Assembly: GCA_013334865.1 (NCBI GenBank)
Contig: JAAXWS010000011.1
Coordinates: 1-64,000 of the forward strand
DNA: 64,000 bases
Source: Chlorobiaceae bacterium
Lineage (GTDB): Bacteria > Bacteroidota > Chlorobiia > Chlorobiales > Chlorobiaceae
Direction of reading: 5' to 3'
Part shown: piece after piece, positions 18,621-30,215 of the stretch
How the letters are laid out: each line of letters starts with the position of its first letter
Numbering within the stretch: the stretch's first letter is position 1
Program-made: the position numbers and the translations under genes
The notes under the pieces: model-generated
What the model was told of the DNA's origin: nothing
Databases searched by the model: none
What the model saw: the letters and a program-made list of their open reading frames with translations, nothing else

Positions 18621-19913
18621 ATGAGCACGAATATTTCACGAAGGGATTTCAACAGGCTGTTCGCCACCGGTGTCGCCGGGGCGGCCTTGGGGATGTTCGG
18701 AACCTCGGGGGCCGCCTTTGCTGCCGGTTACAGGGTCGTGGTGATCGGTGGTGGATTCGGTGGTGCAGCTACGGCCAAATACCTGAAAAAACTCGACCCG
18801 TCGCTCTCGGTAACTCTGGTTGAGCCGAAGGCTGCATATGTTACCTGCCCGTTCAGCAACTGGGTGCTTGGCGGCCTCCGGACGATGAAGCAGATCACGC
18901 AGACCTATGCCACCCTCGCACGCCGCTACGGCATACATGTCGTGCCGGATACGGTGGTCGGCATAGACACGGAAAAGGGGACCGTCAAGCTCAAGGGCGG
19001 CAGGGTGCTTGGGTACGACCGTCTTGTCGTCTCCCCCGGTATCGATTTCAAATGGTCGGCGATCGATGGCTACAGTGAGGCCCTCGCTGAATCGAAGATG
19101 CCGCATGCCTACCAGGCCGGACCGCAGACCCTCCTGCTTCAAAAACAGCTGCACGCCATGAAGAACGGCGGCACGGTCCTGATCTGTCCTCCCGGGAACC
19201 CGTTCCGCTGCCCTCCAGGCCCTTACGAACGCGCCAGCCTTATCGCGTATTACCTTAAGCAGCACAAGCCGAAGTCCAGGGTCATCATTCTCGATCCGAA
19301 AGACAAGTTCTCGAAACAGGGCCTTTTCAACAAGGGATGGAAGCGCCTCTATCCTGAGATGGTCGAGTGGCGCGGACCTGCCGCCGGCGGCAAGGTGCTC
19401 TCTGTCGATGGGGGGGCGATGTCCGTCCGGACCGACCTTGGCGAGCTCAGGGGTGATGTCATCAATATCATTCCTCCGCAGAAGGCCGGCCTCATCGCGT
19501 TTACTGCCGGCCTGACCGATGACAGCGGGTGGTGCCCCGTCAATCCAACCTCTTTCGAGTCGACGATCCACAAGAATGTCCATGTGATCGGCGACGCCTG
19601 CAAGGCTGGTGCCATGCCGAAATCCGGATTCGCCGCGAGCAGCCAGGGCAAGGTGGCCGCTGCCGCCATCATCAGGCTGCTCAGGGGGAAGGAGCCTGTC
19701 GCTCCGTCGCTGGTCAATACCTGCTACAGCCTGATCGGGAAGGAGTACGGCGTCTCTGTTGCCGGTGTCTATCAGCTCGCTCCTTCCGGGATCGTCGAAA
19801 TCCCCGGATCGGGCGGCTTGACGCCGATCGACGCTTCTGATGACCAGCTCATGCAGGAAGCGATGTTTGCGGAATCCTGGTACACCAACATCGTCAGGGA
19901 TATCTGGGCCTGA
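18621..19913 (+). CDS. fccB: Flavocytochrome c sulfide dehydrogenase, flavoprotein subunit
   Basis: A 430-residue FAD protein that oxidises sulfide in the periplasm and passes electrons to FccA. A twin-arginine signal (SRRDF, residues 6-10, cleavage near AFAA at about 35) implies folded export with FAD. The dinucleotide-binding loop GGGFGG is at 43-48. Cys76 (YVTCPF) corresponds to the Cys that carries FAD covalently in flavocytochrome c. Further cysteines in [14 protein letters not shown] and [10 protein letters not shown] fit the redox disulfide. A GGGAGGG ribosome-binding site precedes the start. The CoxF/SoxF branch is close, but pairing with the cytochrome supports FccB. Confidence 0.92.
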   Translation: MSTNISRRDFNRLFATGVAGAALGMFGTSGAAFAAGYRVVVIGGGFGGAATAKYLKKLDPSLSVTLVEPKAAYVTCPFSNWVLGGLRTMKQITQTYATLARRYGIHVVPDTVVGIDTEKGTVKLKGGRVLGYDRLVVSPGIDFKWSAIDGYSEALAESKMPHAYQAGPQTLLLQKQLHAMKNGGTVLICPPGNPFRCPPGPYERASLIAYYLKQHKPKSRVIILDPKDKFSKQGLFNKGWKRLYPEMVEWRGPAAGGKVLSVDGGAMSVRTDLGELRGDVINIIPPQKAGLIAFTAGLTDDSGWCPVNPTSFESTIHKNVHVIGDACKAGAMPKSGFAASSQGKVAAAAIIRLLRGKEPVAPSLVNTCYSLIGKEYGVSVAGVYQLAPSGIVEIPGSGGLTPIDASDDQLMQEAMFAESWYTNIVRDIWA

Positions 19914-19933
19914 GCGTCTTTGATACAGCCGAT

Positions 19934-19967
19934 GAGGCCGTTCCGGATTCCGATCCGGGGCGGCCTC
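19934..19967 (+). terminator. Hairpin after fccB
   Basis: GAGGCCG (19934-19940) pairs with CGGCCTC (19961-19967) and an inner CCGGAT/ATCCGG stem (19943-19948, 19953-19958) stacks beneath it. It is followed by a short T-rich stretch (TGTTTTAT). It probably ends the fccAB transcript. Confidence 0.6.
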
Positions 19968-20122
19968 TCCTGTTTTATCCGTTGCGGAGCATCGTTGCTG
20001 CGTTGCCTGACGGATTTGTCATGGGGCTCACCGGATTGAAGCCGCCGGGGCGTCATTGTTAATCAGGGGCTCGTTTCCTATATTGAGCAAACTTTTCCAA
20101 TTATGCGTAAAGGCCATTTTTC

Positions 20123-21958
20123 ATGAAAAATAACCGGTTCAAGCTCATTCTCATCGCCGTGGTCGCGCTGGTGTCGGTATGGTCGATATGGCCTACCTAC
20201 CGGGACCATGAGTTGTCCCAGAAGCTGTCGGGTTTCCGATCGAGCGAGGACAGCCTCAAATTCGCCATCGACCATCGCGCCGAAATCGAGCAGGCCCGCG
20301 ACAAGAGCCTCAAGCTCGGCCTTGACCTCCGGGGTGGCATGCACCTCGTAATGGAGGTCGACCTGTTCGATCTCATCGAGCAGAAGGCCTGGAACAAGGA
20401 TGCGCGATTCCAGCAGATCATGGCGAGCGTGAGGAGCGTTGCCGCAACATCCGGCGACAGCCCTGTTGAGCTGCTTGCCACAGAGTTCAGGAAGCAGAAC
20501 ATCCCGCTCAGCCGCTATTTCTATGACATAAGGAACAGCGACCGTGAGATCGTGGACAAGCTGAACAAGGAGTCCCAGGATGCGCTGGTACGAGCAAAGG
20601 AGATCATCCGGAACCGTATCGACCAGTACGGCGTCGCCGAGCCCCTCATCCAGACGCAGGGGGCGCGCAGGATCATTATCGAGCTTTCCGGCGTCACCGA
20701 CGAGACCCGCGTCCGCAAGCTCCTGAAGGGGACGGCCAAGCTCGAATTCAGGTTGGTGAAAGAGCATGAATCGCTGCTCAGGGCCATCGACACCATCAAC
20801 TCCATGGCTGCCGAGGGCCAGGCCGTAAAGGCTCCTGCGGGTTCGTCCATGGCTTCGGCCGCTCCTGCCGACTCGGCTTCCGCCAAGGTTGCCGCTGCCC
20901 CTGCTGCCGGCCGCAAGCTCTCCGATGTGATCGGCGTCATGAAGAATGGCCTTGTTTTCACCCCCGAATATGCAAGGGAGTATGTCGCCAGCATGTTCAA
21001 GCGCGAGGATGTCCAGGCGAGGCTGCCTCAGGATACCGAGCTGCTGATCGCTGCCAAGCCCGAGCAGACCGAGAAGGGCGAGAAGTACTTCCCGATCTAC
21101 CTGGTAAAGAAGAGCCCTGAACTGACCGGCGGTGTGATCACTGAAGCAAAAGCGACATTCGGCACCCAGAATGTCCAGCCCGAGGTGAACATGTCGATGA
21201 ACGATGAGGGCACTTCCAAGTGGGCCCGAATCACCGGTGCGAACATCGGCAAGCAGATCGCCATTGTTCTCGACGGCGCCGTCTACAGCGCGCCGGTCGT
21301 GCAGTCGCGCATTCCCAACGGCAACTCGGTGATCAACGGCATTTCGAGCCTCGAAGAGGCCAAGGACCTCGAGATCATTCTCAAGGCAGGAGCCCTGCCT
21401 GCTCCGGTAAGGATCCTCGAGGAGCGGACCGTCGGCCCTTCCCTGGGATCGGACTACATCCGAGCCGGTCTGCAGTCGCTGATCTGGGGGTTCGTGGCCG
21501 TGGCGATCTTCATGATCATCTACTACAATAAGGCGGGTGTTGCCGCCGACTTTGCGCTGGTGCTCAACATTCTCGTCGTGATTTCGGTGCTGGCCGGGTT
21601 CAAGGCTTCGCTGTCACTTCCGGGTATCGCCGGTATCGTACTGACCATGGGCATGGCCGTTGACGCGAACGTGCTGATCTACGAGCGCATCCGGGAGGAG
21701 CTTGCCGAGGGCCGGAGCCTGAAGATGGCGGTCGATGCAGGATACAGCCGGGCGTTCTCGTCTATCCTCGATTCGCATGTGACGACCCTTGCGGCAGCAT
21801 TCCTGTTATCGCAGTTCGGGGTCGGCCCGGTGCAGGGGTTTGCCGTGACGCTCATGATCGGTACCGGCGCCAGCCTCTTCACGGCTATCGTCGTGACCAG
21901 GGTTATTTTCGACCTGCTGGTAGGCAGCGGGTTCATGAATGAGAAGAGTTTCGGATAA
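20123..21958 (+). CDS. secD: Protein translocase subunit SecD
   Basis: A 611-residue SecD, the RND-type partner of SecYEG that uses the proton gradient to pull proteins through to the periplasm. It has an N-terminal transmembrane helix (about residues 8-26), the conserved [16 protein letters not shown], a large periplasmic region with an Ala/Pro/Ser-rich low-complexity stretch (about 232-262), and five C-terminal helices including [18 protein letters not shown]. The low-complexity insert is not part of the core fold and is probably a flexible linker. secF follows after 20 nt. Confidence 0.96.
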   Translation: MKNNRFKLILIAVVALVSVWSIWPTYRDHELSQKLSGFRSSEDSLKFAIDHRAEIEQARDKSLKLGLDLRGGMHLVMEVDLFDLIEQKAWNKDARFQQIMASVRSVAATSGDSPVELLATEFRKQNIPLSRYFYDIRNSDREIVDKLNKESQDALVRAKEIIRNRIDQYGVAEPLIQTQGARRIIIELSGVTDETRVRKLLKGTAKLEFRLVKEHESLLRAIDTINSMAAEGQAVKAPAGSSMASAAPADSASAKVAAAPAAGRKLSDVIGVMKNGLVFTPEYAREYVASMFKREDVQARLPQDTELLIAAKPEQTEKGEKYFPIYLVKKSPELTGGVITEAKATFGTQNVQPEVNMSMNDEGTSKWARITGANIGKQIAIVLDGAVYSAPVVQSRIPNGNSVINGISSLEEAKDLEIILKAGALPAPVRILEERTVGPSLGSDYIRAGLQSLIWGFVAVAIFMIIYYNKAGVAADFALVLNILVVISVLAGFKASLSLPGIAGIVLTMGMAVDANVLIYERIREELAEGRSLKMAVDAGYSRAFSSILDSHVTTLAAAFLLSQFGVGPVQGFAVTLMIGTGASLFTAIVVTRVIFDLLVGSGFMNEKSFG

Positions 21959-21978
21959 ATTTCAACACACACGCGACT

Positions 21979-22905
21979 ATGCGCCTGTTCCAGAAGACCA
22001 ATTTCAATTTCATCAAGCATCGCAAGGTCGCCTATGCCGTCTCCCTGCTGTTGCTGCTGGCCGGCATGGTCTCCCTTTTCGTCAGGGGGCTGAACTACGG
22101 CATCGATTTCAAGGGCGGTTCCGAAGTCGTCATCAGGTTTGCCAAGCCGGTCGATGTCGGCGCTGTCCGAAATGTTATCGGCCAGGCTGGCGTTCGCGGT
22201 TCCGTCAAGCAGTACGGTATGGAACGGGCGGTGCTTCTCAGCACCGATTACCATGGTGAGACAGCTGACCTGAAAGGGCTGATCACCCGATCCCTTTCAG
22301 ACCGGATGCCCGGAAACCCCGGCGAAGTTGTCAGCATCCAGGCTGTCGGTCCGAGCATCGCCACGGACATGAAGTGGGCCGCCATGAAGGCTCTCGGGGC
22401 TGCGCTTGTCGGCATCCTCCTGTACGTCGGGTTCAGGTTCGAGATCAAGTTCGCCACGGCCGGCGTGCTCGCCATCTTCCATGACGTGCTGACGGTTCTC
22501 GGCCTGTTCAGTCTCCTGGGGGGGATTTTCGATTTCATGCCGCTCGAAGTCGATCAGAGCATTATCGCCGCATTCCTGACCATCGCCGGATATTCGATCA
22601 CCGACACGGTCGTTGTCTACGACCGTATCCGTGAACGCATCCGTGGCCAGAAGCCCTCGGAGTACGAGCGCATCTTCAACGAGAGCATGAACCAGACGCT
22701 TTCAAGGACCATCATCACCTCGGGGACCCTCATGATCTCGGTGCTGGTGCTCTTCATCTTTGCCGGCCCGGCCATACGCGGTTTCGCCTTCGCCATGTTC
22801 GCCGGTATCGTCGTCGGGACCTACTCATCGATCTTCGTGGCAGCTCCGATCGTATTCGATTGGCAGCAGCGATCGAAGAGCGCGATCAAGCTCAGGGGGG
22901 CCTGA
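21979..22905 (+). CDS. secF: Protein translocase subunit SecF
   Basis: A 308-residue SecF, which forms the SecDF complex. Diagnostic blocks are GLNYGIDFKGGSEVVIRF near residue 35, the ITDTVVVYDRIRERIRG helix, and NQTLSRTIITSGT. It has an N-terminal helix, a short periplasmic domain and five C-terminal helices. It lies directly behind secD in the normal order, and the two are almost certainly cotranscribed. Length is typical. Confidence 0.96.
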   Translation: MRLFQKTNFNFIKHRKVAYAVSLLLLLAGMVSLFVRGLNYGIDFKGGSEVVIRFAKPVDVGAVRNVIGQAGVRGSVKQYGMERAVLLSTDYHGETADLKGLITRSLSDRMPGNPGEVVSIQAVGPSIATDMKWAAMKALGAALVGILLYVGFRFEIKFATAGVLAIFHDVLTVLGLFSLLGGIFDFMPLEVDQSIIAAFLTIAGYSITDTVVVYDRIRERIRGQKPSEYERIFNESMNQTLSRTIITSGTLMISVLVLFIFAGPAIRGFAFAMFAGIVVGTYSSIFVAAPIVFDWQQRSKSAIKLRGA

Positions 22906-23043
22906 CCCTGGTCGTCATCTCCAGCAGTTCTCCGTGCTGAAGGCTGCCCGCAGTCTTCGGCACAGGGGCGCCTCTTCATGACTTCACAGCTTCGACCGGA
23001 TCCGCATGCACAGGTATAGCGTCAAACAGCTCAAGCAAACCCC

Positions 23044-24363
23044 ATGGATATGAAAAAAACACTCTTCACCATCCTTACCGCCATCACCACGATGACGTCC
23101 GGATTCTCGACGGCCATCGCAGCAGAGGCTTCCGACCGGATCGTCGCCGTCGTAGGCAACGAGATCATCCTCAAGTCGGAAATCGACGAGCGCGAGCTGA
23201 TGGTCCATTCCCAGTTCCCTGATGCCAGGAAGGACCCGGAACTCCGCAAGCGGCTGCTCGAGAACCTCGTCGACCAGAAGGTACTGTTCACGAAAGCCAA
23301 GATCGACAGCGTCAAGGTCGACGACAGTGCGATCAATGCCATGGTCACCGAGCGGTTTGCCTCGATCAGGGCCGGGTTCCCCTCCTCCAGGGACATGGAG
23401 GCCCGCTTCGGCAAGCCGATCAGCCGCATCAAGCAGGACCTCCGGGACGACCTCCGCGAGCAGCAGATGGTCGACAACCTCCGGAGGAAGCACATGAAGG
23501 AGGTGAATGTCACCTACGAGGAGGTCATGGAGTTCTACCGCAGGGAGAAAGAGAGCCTTCCGATGGTGCCGGAAACGGTATCGGTTTCCCAGATCATCAA
23601 ATATCCCCTCTTTTCCGATGTCGCCAAGCGCGATGCCCTGAGCAGGATCAAGGGTGTTCAGGCGCGCATCCAGTCCGGTGAGGATTTTGCGGCCCTGGCC
23701 GGCTCGATGTCGGACGATCCCGGTTCGAGGGCCCTCGGCGGCGACCTCGGCTTCGTGCAGAAAGGGGAACTTGTTCCGAGTTTCGAAGCCGCGGCATACG
23801 CCCTCAAGCCCGGTCAGATCTCGGCTCCCGTCGAGACCCGCTTCGGCTACCACATCATCCAGACGCTGGAAAAAGAGGGGAACTCCGTTCATGTGCGGCA
23901 TATCCTCGCGATGTTCGACCGCACCCAGCGCGACGTCGCCAAGACCATCGACCTGCTCAAAGGGGTCAGGATCGAGATACTTGCCGGCAAGACGACCTTT
24001 GCCGCCATGGCAGAAACCTATTCTGACGATCCCATGTCCGCCAAGCTCGGCGGCCTCATCAAGGCCGGGGGGGCCGGCGGGTCGATGTTCGAGCTTTCCT
24101 CGCTCAAGCCCGAGTTGCAGAAAATCATCTCCATGCTGAGAAAAGCGGGCGACGTCAGCGTGCCCGAGCAGATAGCCCCCGAAAAGGGGGATCCGTTCGT
24201 TGCCATGTTCCAGCTGAACTCGAGGACCGAGGCTCATCGCCTGACGCCCGAGCATGACTTCACGAAGCTTGAGGAGATGGCTGCGGATGAAAAACGAAAG
24301 CAGCTGTTCACCACATGGCTCGCTCAGTTGAAGAAAGTGGTGCAGATCAGGATAATGCCCTGA
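23044..24363 (+). CDS. SurA-like periplasmic peptidyl-prolyl isomerase
   Basis: A 439-residue exported chaperone/isomerase. A Sec signal peptide (about residues 1-26, ending TAIAAEA) is followed by a SurA N-terminal chaperone region (DRIVAVVGNEIILKSEIDER). Two parvulin-type domains come next: one around the GSMSDDPGSRALGGDLGFV stretch (near residue 220) and a second around YSDDPMSAKLGGLIK (near residue 325). This is the SurA layout, so it probably helps outer-membrane proteins fold after Sec export, fitting its place after secDF. A start two codons later (MKK) is equally possible. Confidence 0.88.
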   Translation: MDMKKTLFTILTAITTMTSGFSTAIAAEASDRIVAVVGNEIILKSEIDERELMVHSQFPDARKDPELRKRLLENLVDQKVLFTKAKIDSVKVDDSAINAMVTERFASIRAGFPSSRDMEARFGKPISRIKQDLRDDLREQQMVDNLRRKHMKEVNVTYEEVMEFYRREKESLPMVPETVSVSQIIKYPLFSDVAKRDALSRIKGVQARIQSGEDFAALAGSMSDDPGSRALGGDLGFVQKGELVPSFEAAAYALKPGQISAPVETRFGYHIIQTLEKEGNSVHVRHILAMFDRTQRDVAKTIDLLKGVRIEILAGKTTFAAMAETYSDDPMSAKLGGLIKAGGAGGSMFELSSLKPELQKIISMLRKAGDVSVPEQIAPEKGDPFVAMFQLNSRTEAHRLTPEHDFTKLEEMAADEKRKQLFTTWLAQLKKVVQIRIMP

Positions 24364-24373
24364 ACTTAACCGA

Positions 24374-24433
24374 AGCATGAAAAGCAGAACGCCGGATGAA
24401 GATCCCTTCACCCGGCGTTCTGCTTTTCATGCT
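24374..24433. terminator. 22-bp perfect inverted repeat between convergent surA-like and gyrB genes
   Basis: The arms 24374-24395 and 24412-24433 are exact reverse complements, with a 16-nt loop. The left arm starts AGCATGAAAAGCAGAACGCC. It starts 11 nt after the surA-like stop and ends 15 nt before the gyrB stop, so it can act as a shared bidirectional terminator. It has no long T-tract, although TTTT lies within the stem. Confidence 0.75.
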
Positions 24434-24448
24434 GGCCCGACTCTTCGG

Positions 24449-26856
<2,408 letters not shown>

Positions 26857-26866
26857 GGGAATGGGG

Positions 26867-27556
26867 TTATTTTTCTCCCAATTTGCGTAACTTGAAGCTC
26901 TTCCGGTGTATGGCGCAGCGGCCGTGGGTGGCGATCGACTCCACGTGACGGCCTGTCGGGTAGCCGAAATGCTCGTCGAAGCCGTATTCCGGGTACTCCA
27001 GCGCGTATCCGGTCATGATGGCGTCCCTCCTTGTTTTTGCCAGCACCGACGCAGCGGCGATGGAAAACACCTTCGAGTCCCCCTTCACGACGGTCCGGTA
27101 AGGTACCGGAAGCGACGGGCTGAACCGGTTCCCGTCCACCAGCAGCAGCTCTGGCGGTGGTTGCAGGGCTTCTGCCGCCAGGTTCATGGCGAGCATGGTT
27201 GCCTGGAGGATGTTGATGCGGTCGATCGTTTCTGCGTCGACGACGCCGATCGCCCACCCTTCCGCGGCGGATATGATTGCCGGAAGGAGGGCTGCACGCA
27301 GCTCCGCCGAGAGCTTCTTCGAGTCGTCCAGCCGCTCGAGGATGCCCGTCGGCCTGAAGTTTCGGGGAAAGACCACGGCCGCGGCCACGACCGGTCCGGC
27401 GAGCGGTCCCCTGCCGGCTTCGTCGATGCCGCAGATGCGGGCGTGACCGGCCCACAGAGGCTGTTCCCATGAGGTGTCGAGCATGTCGGCGCACGTTTTG
27501 ATGAGCTCTGGAATCGGGGCGATACACCAAGGTGCGAAAAAACGGGCGCCTCCCAA
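26867..27556 (-). CDS. rnhB: Ribonuclease HII
   Basis: RNase HII, which cleaves RNA in RNA/DNA hybrids and starts removal of misincorporated ribonucleotides. The catalytic motif [20 protein letters not shown] is present, with further acids in LLVDGN and in the [14 protein letters not shown] region. The full frame gives 229 residues, but homologues usually start about 10-20 residues before GIDEAGRG, so the ATG at 27484 (protein starting [10 protein letters not shown], 205 residues) is a strong alternative. It is divergent from rng and followed by the YraN gene. Confidence 0.93.
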   Translation of the reverse strand: MGGARFFAPWCIAPIPELIKTCADMLDTSWEQPLWAGHARICGIDEAGRGPLAGPVVAAAVVFPRNFRPTGILERLDDSKKLSAELRAALLPAIISAAEGWAIGVVDAETIDRINILQATMLAMNLAAEALQPPPELLLVDGNRFSPSLPVPYRTVVKGDSKVFSIAAASVLAKTRRDAIMTGYALEYPEYGFDEHFGYPTGRHVESIATHGRCAIHRKSFKLRKLGEK

Positions 27557-27635
27557 AAATGTTGGCCGAATAAAGCTCCGACATGGCCCCGAAGTGTTAT
27601 ATTTTTGCAGGAATAACCATTAATAGCAGGCGTGT

Positions 27636-29333
27636 ATGAAGAAGAATGTGAAGAAGCAGCTCCTGATGAACAAGACCGGCGACGAGATCCAGGTCGCGCT
27701 GGTCGAGGAGGGCCGTCTTGCAGAGCTGATCATCGAGCGCCCCGAAAGCATGAGGAGCATCGGGGATATCTATCTCGGACGGGTTCATAAAGTGGTCGAA
27801 GGCCTGAAAGCCGCCTTCGTCGATATCGGCCAGAAGTCGGACGGCTTCCTCCATTTCTCGGATGTCGGCACGACCAGCGAGGATTACCGCGCGCTGGTCG
27901 AGGATGATGACGACGAGTCGGGAGCCGAGGATGGCGAGGGTGCGGAAGATGTCGACGACGAGGGCGATGCTTCACCTGCAGCAGCTGCGCCGGCCGCGGT
28001 CAGGGAGCCCGCAAGGCCATCCGGCCCCGGCAAGGGCGAGCCCCGCCCCGCTTCGGCCAAGGAGGCCGCCGAGCGCCGGCAGTCCTATACCCAGATGATC
28101 GCCAGCAAGCTGAAGCCGAACGACTCCATCCTTGTCCAGGTCATCAAGGAGCCGATCGGCACCAAAGGTTCGAGGCTTACCTCGGACATCACCATCGCCG
28201 GCCGGTTCATGGTGCTGCTGCCCTTCGGCGGCGGTCAGATCGCCGTCTCCCGGAGGGTCGTCTCCCGCAAGGAGCGCGTCCGGCTGAAGAAGCTGGTGCG
28301 TTCGATGCTTCCGGAAGGGTTCGGCGCGATCATCCGCACGGTCGCCGAGGACCAGGAGGAGACGCTGCTCAAGCAGGACCTCGAGAAGCTGCTGGCCAAG
28401 TGGACCCAGATCGAGCAGAAGCTCCAGGACGCCGCCCCGCCGCAGCTGATCTTCAAGGAGGATACCATCATCTCGAGCGTGCTCCGCGACTCCCTGACCT
28501 CCGATGTCACCGAGATCGTGGCCAACTCGAACTCGATCTACACCGAGACGCTGAACTACATCCAGTGGGCCGCACCGGAGATGGTCAGGAACGTTTCGCT
28601 CTACCAGGGCAAGCTGCCTCTTTTCGAGGGGTACGGCATCGCCAAGGATGTCGAGTCGATCTTCTCCCGCAAGGTGTGGCTGAAGTCCGGCGGCTATATC
28701 ATCATCGAGCACACCGAGGCCATGGTGGTGGTCGATGTCAACAGCGGCCGCTACGCCGCCAAGCGAGAGCAGGAGGAGAACTCCCTGAAGACCAACCTCG
28801 AGGCGGCACGCGAGGTCGTCCGCCAGCTCAGGCTGCGAGACATCGGCGGCATCATCGTGGTCGACTTCATCGACATGATCGACCCGAAGAACTCCAAGAA
28901 GGTCTATGACTCCATGAAGGCAGAGCTGCGCAACGACCGGGCGAAATCAAACATCCTTCCGCTCTCCGACTTCGGCATCATGCAGATCACCCGCGAGCGC
29001 ATCCGCCCTAGCCTCATGCAGCGCATGGGCGACCAGTGTCCGGCCTGTGGCGGCACCGGCGTGGTCCAGGCGCGCTTCACGACCATCAACCAGATCGAAC
29101 GCTGGCTCAGGAAGTATGCCCTGCAGCCGAAGGCCAAGTTCCAGCAGCTCGACCTCCACGTCAGCCCGACGGTGCTCGAGCCCATGCGCAACAGCGACAT
29201 GAAGACCGAGATGAAGTGGTTCCTGCAGCACCTGGTCTTCGTCAGCATCAGAGCCGACGAGAGTCTCCGCAGCGACGACTTCCGCTTCTACTCGAGGAAG
29301 GCCGGCACGGACATCACCGCAGAATACAACTGA
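27636..29333 (+). CDS. rng: Ribonuclease G/E family endoribonuclease
   Basis: A 565-residue RNase E/G catalytic-domain protein that processes rRNA and degrades mRNA. The S1 domain is near the N-terminus ([25 protein letters not shown]). The metal-binding aspartates are in [12 protein letters not shown] and [11 protein letters not shown]. The zinc-link motif CPACGGTG that joins the dimer is present. Unusually, the S1 domain is interrupted at about residues 88-145 by an acidic then Ala/Pro-rich low-complexity insert. There is no long C-terminal scaffold as in RNase E, so RNase G is the better name. Confidence 0.9.
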   Translation: MKKNVKKQLLMNKTGDEIQVALVEEGRLAELIIERPESMRSIGDIYLGRVHKVVEGLKAAFVDIGQKSDGFLHFSDVGTTSEDYRALVEDDDDESGAEDGEGAEDVDDEGDASPAAAAPAAVREPARPSGPGKGEPRPASAKEAAERRQSYTQMIASKLKPNDSILVQVIKEPIGTKGSRLTSDITIAGRFMVLLPFGGGQIAVSRRVVSRKERVRLKKLVRSMLPEGFGAIIRTVAEDQEETLLKQDLEKLLAKWTQIEQKLQDAAPPQLIFKEDTIISSVLRDSLTSDVTEIVANSNSIYTETLNYIQWAAPEMVRNVSLYQGKLPLFEGYGIAKDVESIFSRKVWLKSGGYIIIEHTEAMVVVDVNSGRYAAKREQEENSLKTNLEAAREVVRQLRLRDIGGIIVVDFIDMIDPKNSKKVYDSMKAELRNDRAKSNILPLSDFGIMQITRERIRPSLMQRMGDQCPACGGTGVVQARFTTINQIERWLRKYALQPKAKFQQLDLHVSPTVLEPMRNSDMKTEMKWFLQHLVFVSIRADESLRSDDFRFYSRKAGTDITAEYN

Positions 29334-29351
29334 CAACGAAAACGAAGTACC

Positions 29352-30215
29352 ATGGAATACCAGCAGGTAAAGGATGCCATTCTCGAATATGCGGCGCTCG
29401 GCGCCGACCAGCTCAAGGCCGATCCGAAGGTCCGTGAGCTCTTCGCGAGCTTCAAGTCCCTCCTGAACAACGGCGCAGTACGTGCGGCAGAGCCCGACTC
29501 GTCGGGAAGCGGCTGGACGGTCAACCAGTGGGTCAAGCAGGGGATCCTGGTCGGCATGCGGCTCGGTGTGCTCGTCGAGGGTCATGTCGACGCAGGAGCC
29601 GCCGGCAGCTTCCCCTTCATCGACAAGGATACCTACCCGCTCCGCAGCTTCACGGCTGCGGACAACGTCCGCATCGTGCCCGGCGGATCGTCCGTGCGCG
29701 ACGGCGCCTGGCTCGCTCCTTCTGTGGTCATGATGCCCCCCTCTTACGTGAACGTCGGGGGATGGGTCGACGAGGGCACCATGATCGACTCCCACGTGCT
29801 GGTCGGCAGCTGCGCGCAGGTCGGCAGGAAGGTGCACCTTTCGGCAGGCGTGCAGGTCGGCGGCGTGCTTGAGCCGATCGGAGCCATGCCGGTCATCATC
29901 GAGGATGAGGTCATGGTTGGCGGCAACTGCGGCATCTACGAGGGGACGATTGTCCGGAAACGTGCCGTCATCGGCACCGGCGTCATCCTGAATGGCTCCA
30001 CGCCGGTCTACGACCTGGTCAACGGCACCATCCTGAGGAAGACGGCGGAATCCCCGCTCGTCATTCCCGAGGGGGCGGTGGTTGTCGCGGGCTCCCGAAA
30101 GGCGAAGGGCGATTTTGCCGCCGAACACGGACTTTCCATCTACACACCGCTCATCGTCAAGTACCGCGACGAGCGGACCGACAGCGCTACGGCGCTCGAA
30201 AGCGCACTCAGGTAA
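29352..30215 (+). CDS. dapD: 2,3,4,5-tetrahydropyridine-2,6-dicarboxylate N-succinyltransferase
   Basis: A 287-residue left-handed beta-helix acyltransferase of the succinylase branch of lysine and meso-diaminopimelate synthesis. The hexapeptide-repeat region includes [20 protein letters not shown], then [23 protein letters not shown], both close to the DapD signature. The N-terminal helical domain and full length are normal. The stop overlaps the start of the downstream protease by one base (TAATG), so translation is probably coupled. The other dap genes are elsewhere. Confidence 0.92.
   Translation: MEYQQVKDAILEYAALGADQLKADPKVRELFASFKSLLNNGAVRAAEPDSSGSGWTVNQWVKQGILVGMRLGVLVEGHVDAGAAGSFPFIDKDTYPLRSFTAADNVRIVPGGSSVRDGAWLAPSVVMMPPSYVNVGGWVDEGTMIDSHVLVGSCAQVGRKVHLSAGVQVGGVLEPIGAMPVIIEDEVMVGGNCGIYEGTIVRKRAVIGTGVILNGSTPVYDLVNGTILRKTAESPLVIPEGAVVVAGSRKAKGDFAAEHGLSIYTPLIVKYRDERTDSATALESALR

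Noticed and set aside
20078-20767. Long minus-strand frame antisense to secD (229 codons)
   Set aside because: It mirrors codon structure of the well-supported secD gene, and its product is a low-complexity Leu/Val/Asp-rich string with no family resemblance. Similar long antisense frames lie opposite gyrB, yidC, glyS, pckG and the sigma54 activator, and were left out for the same reason.
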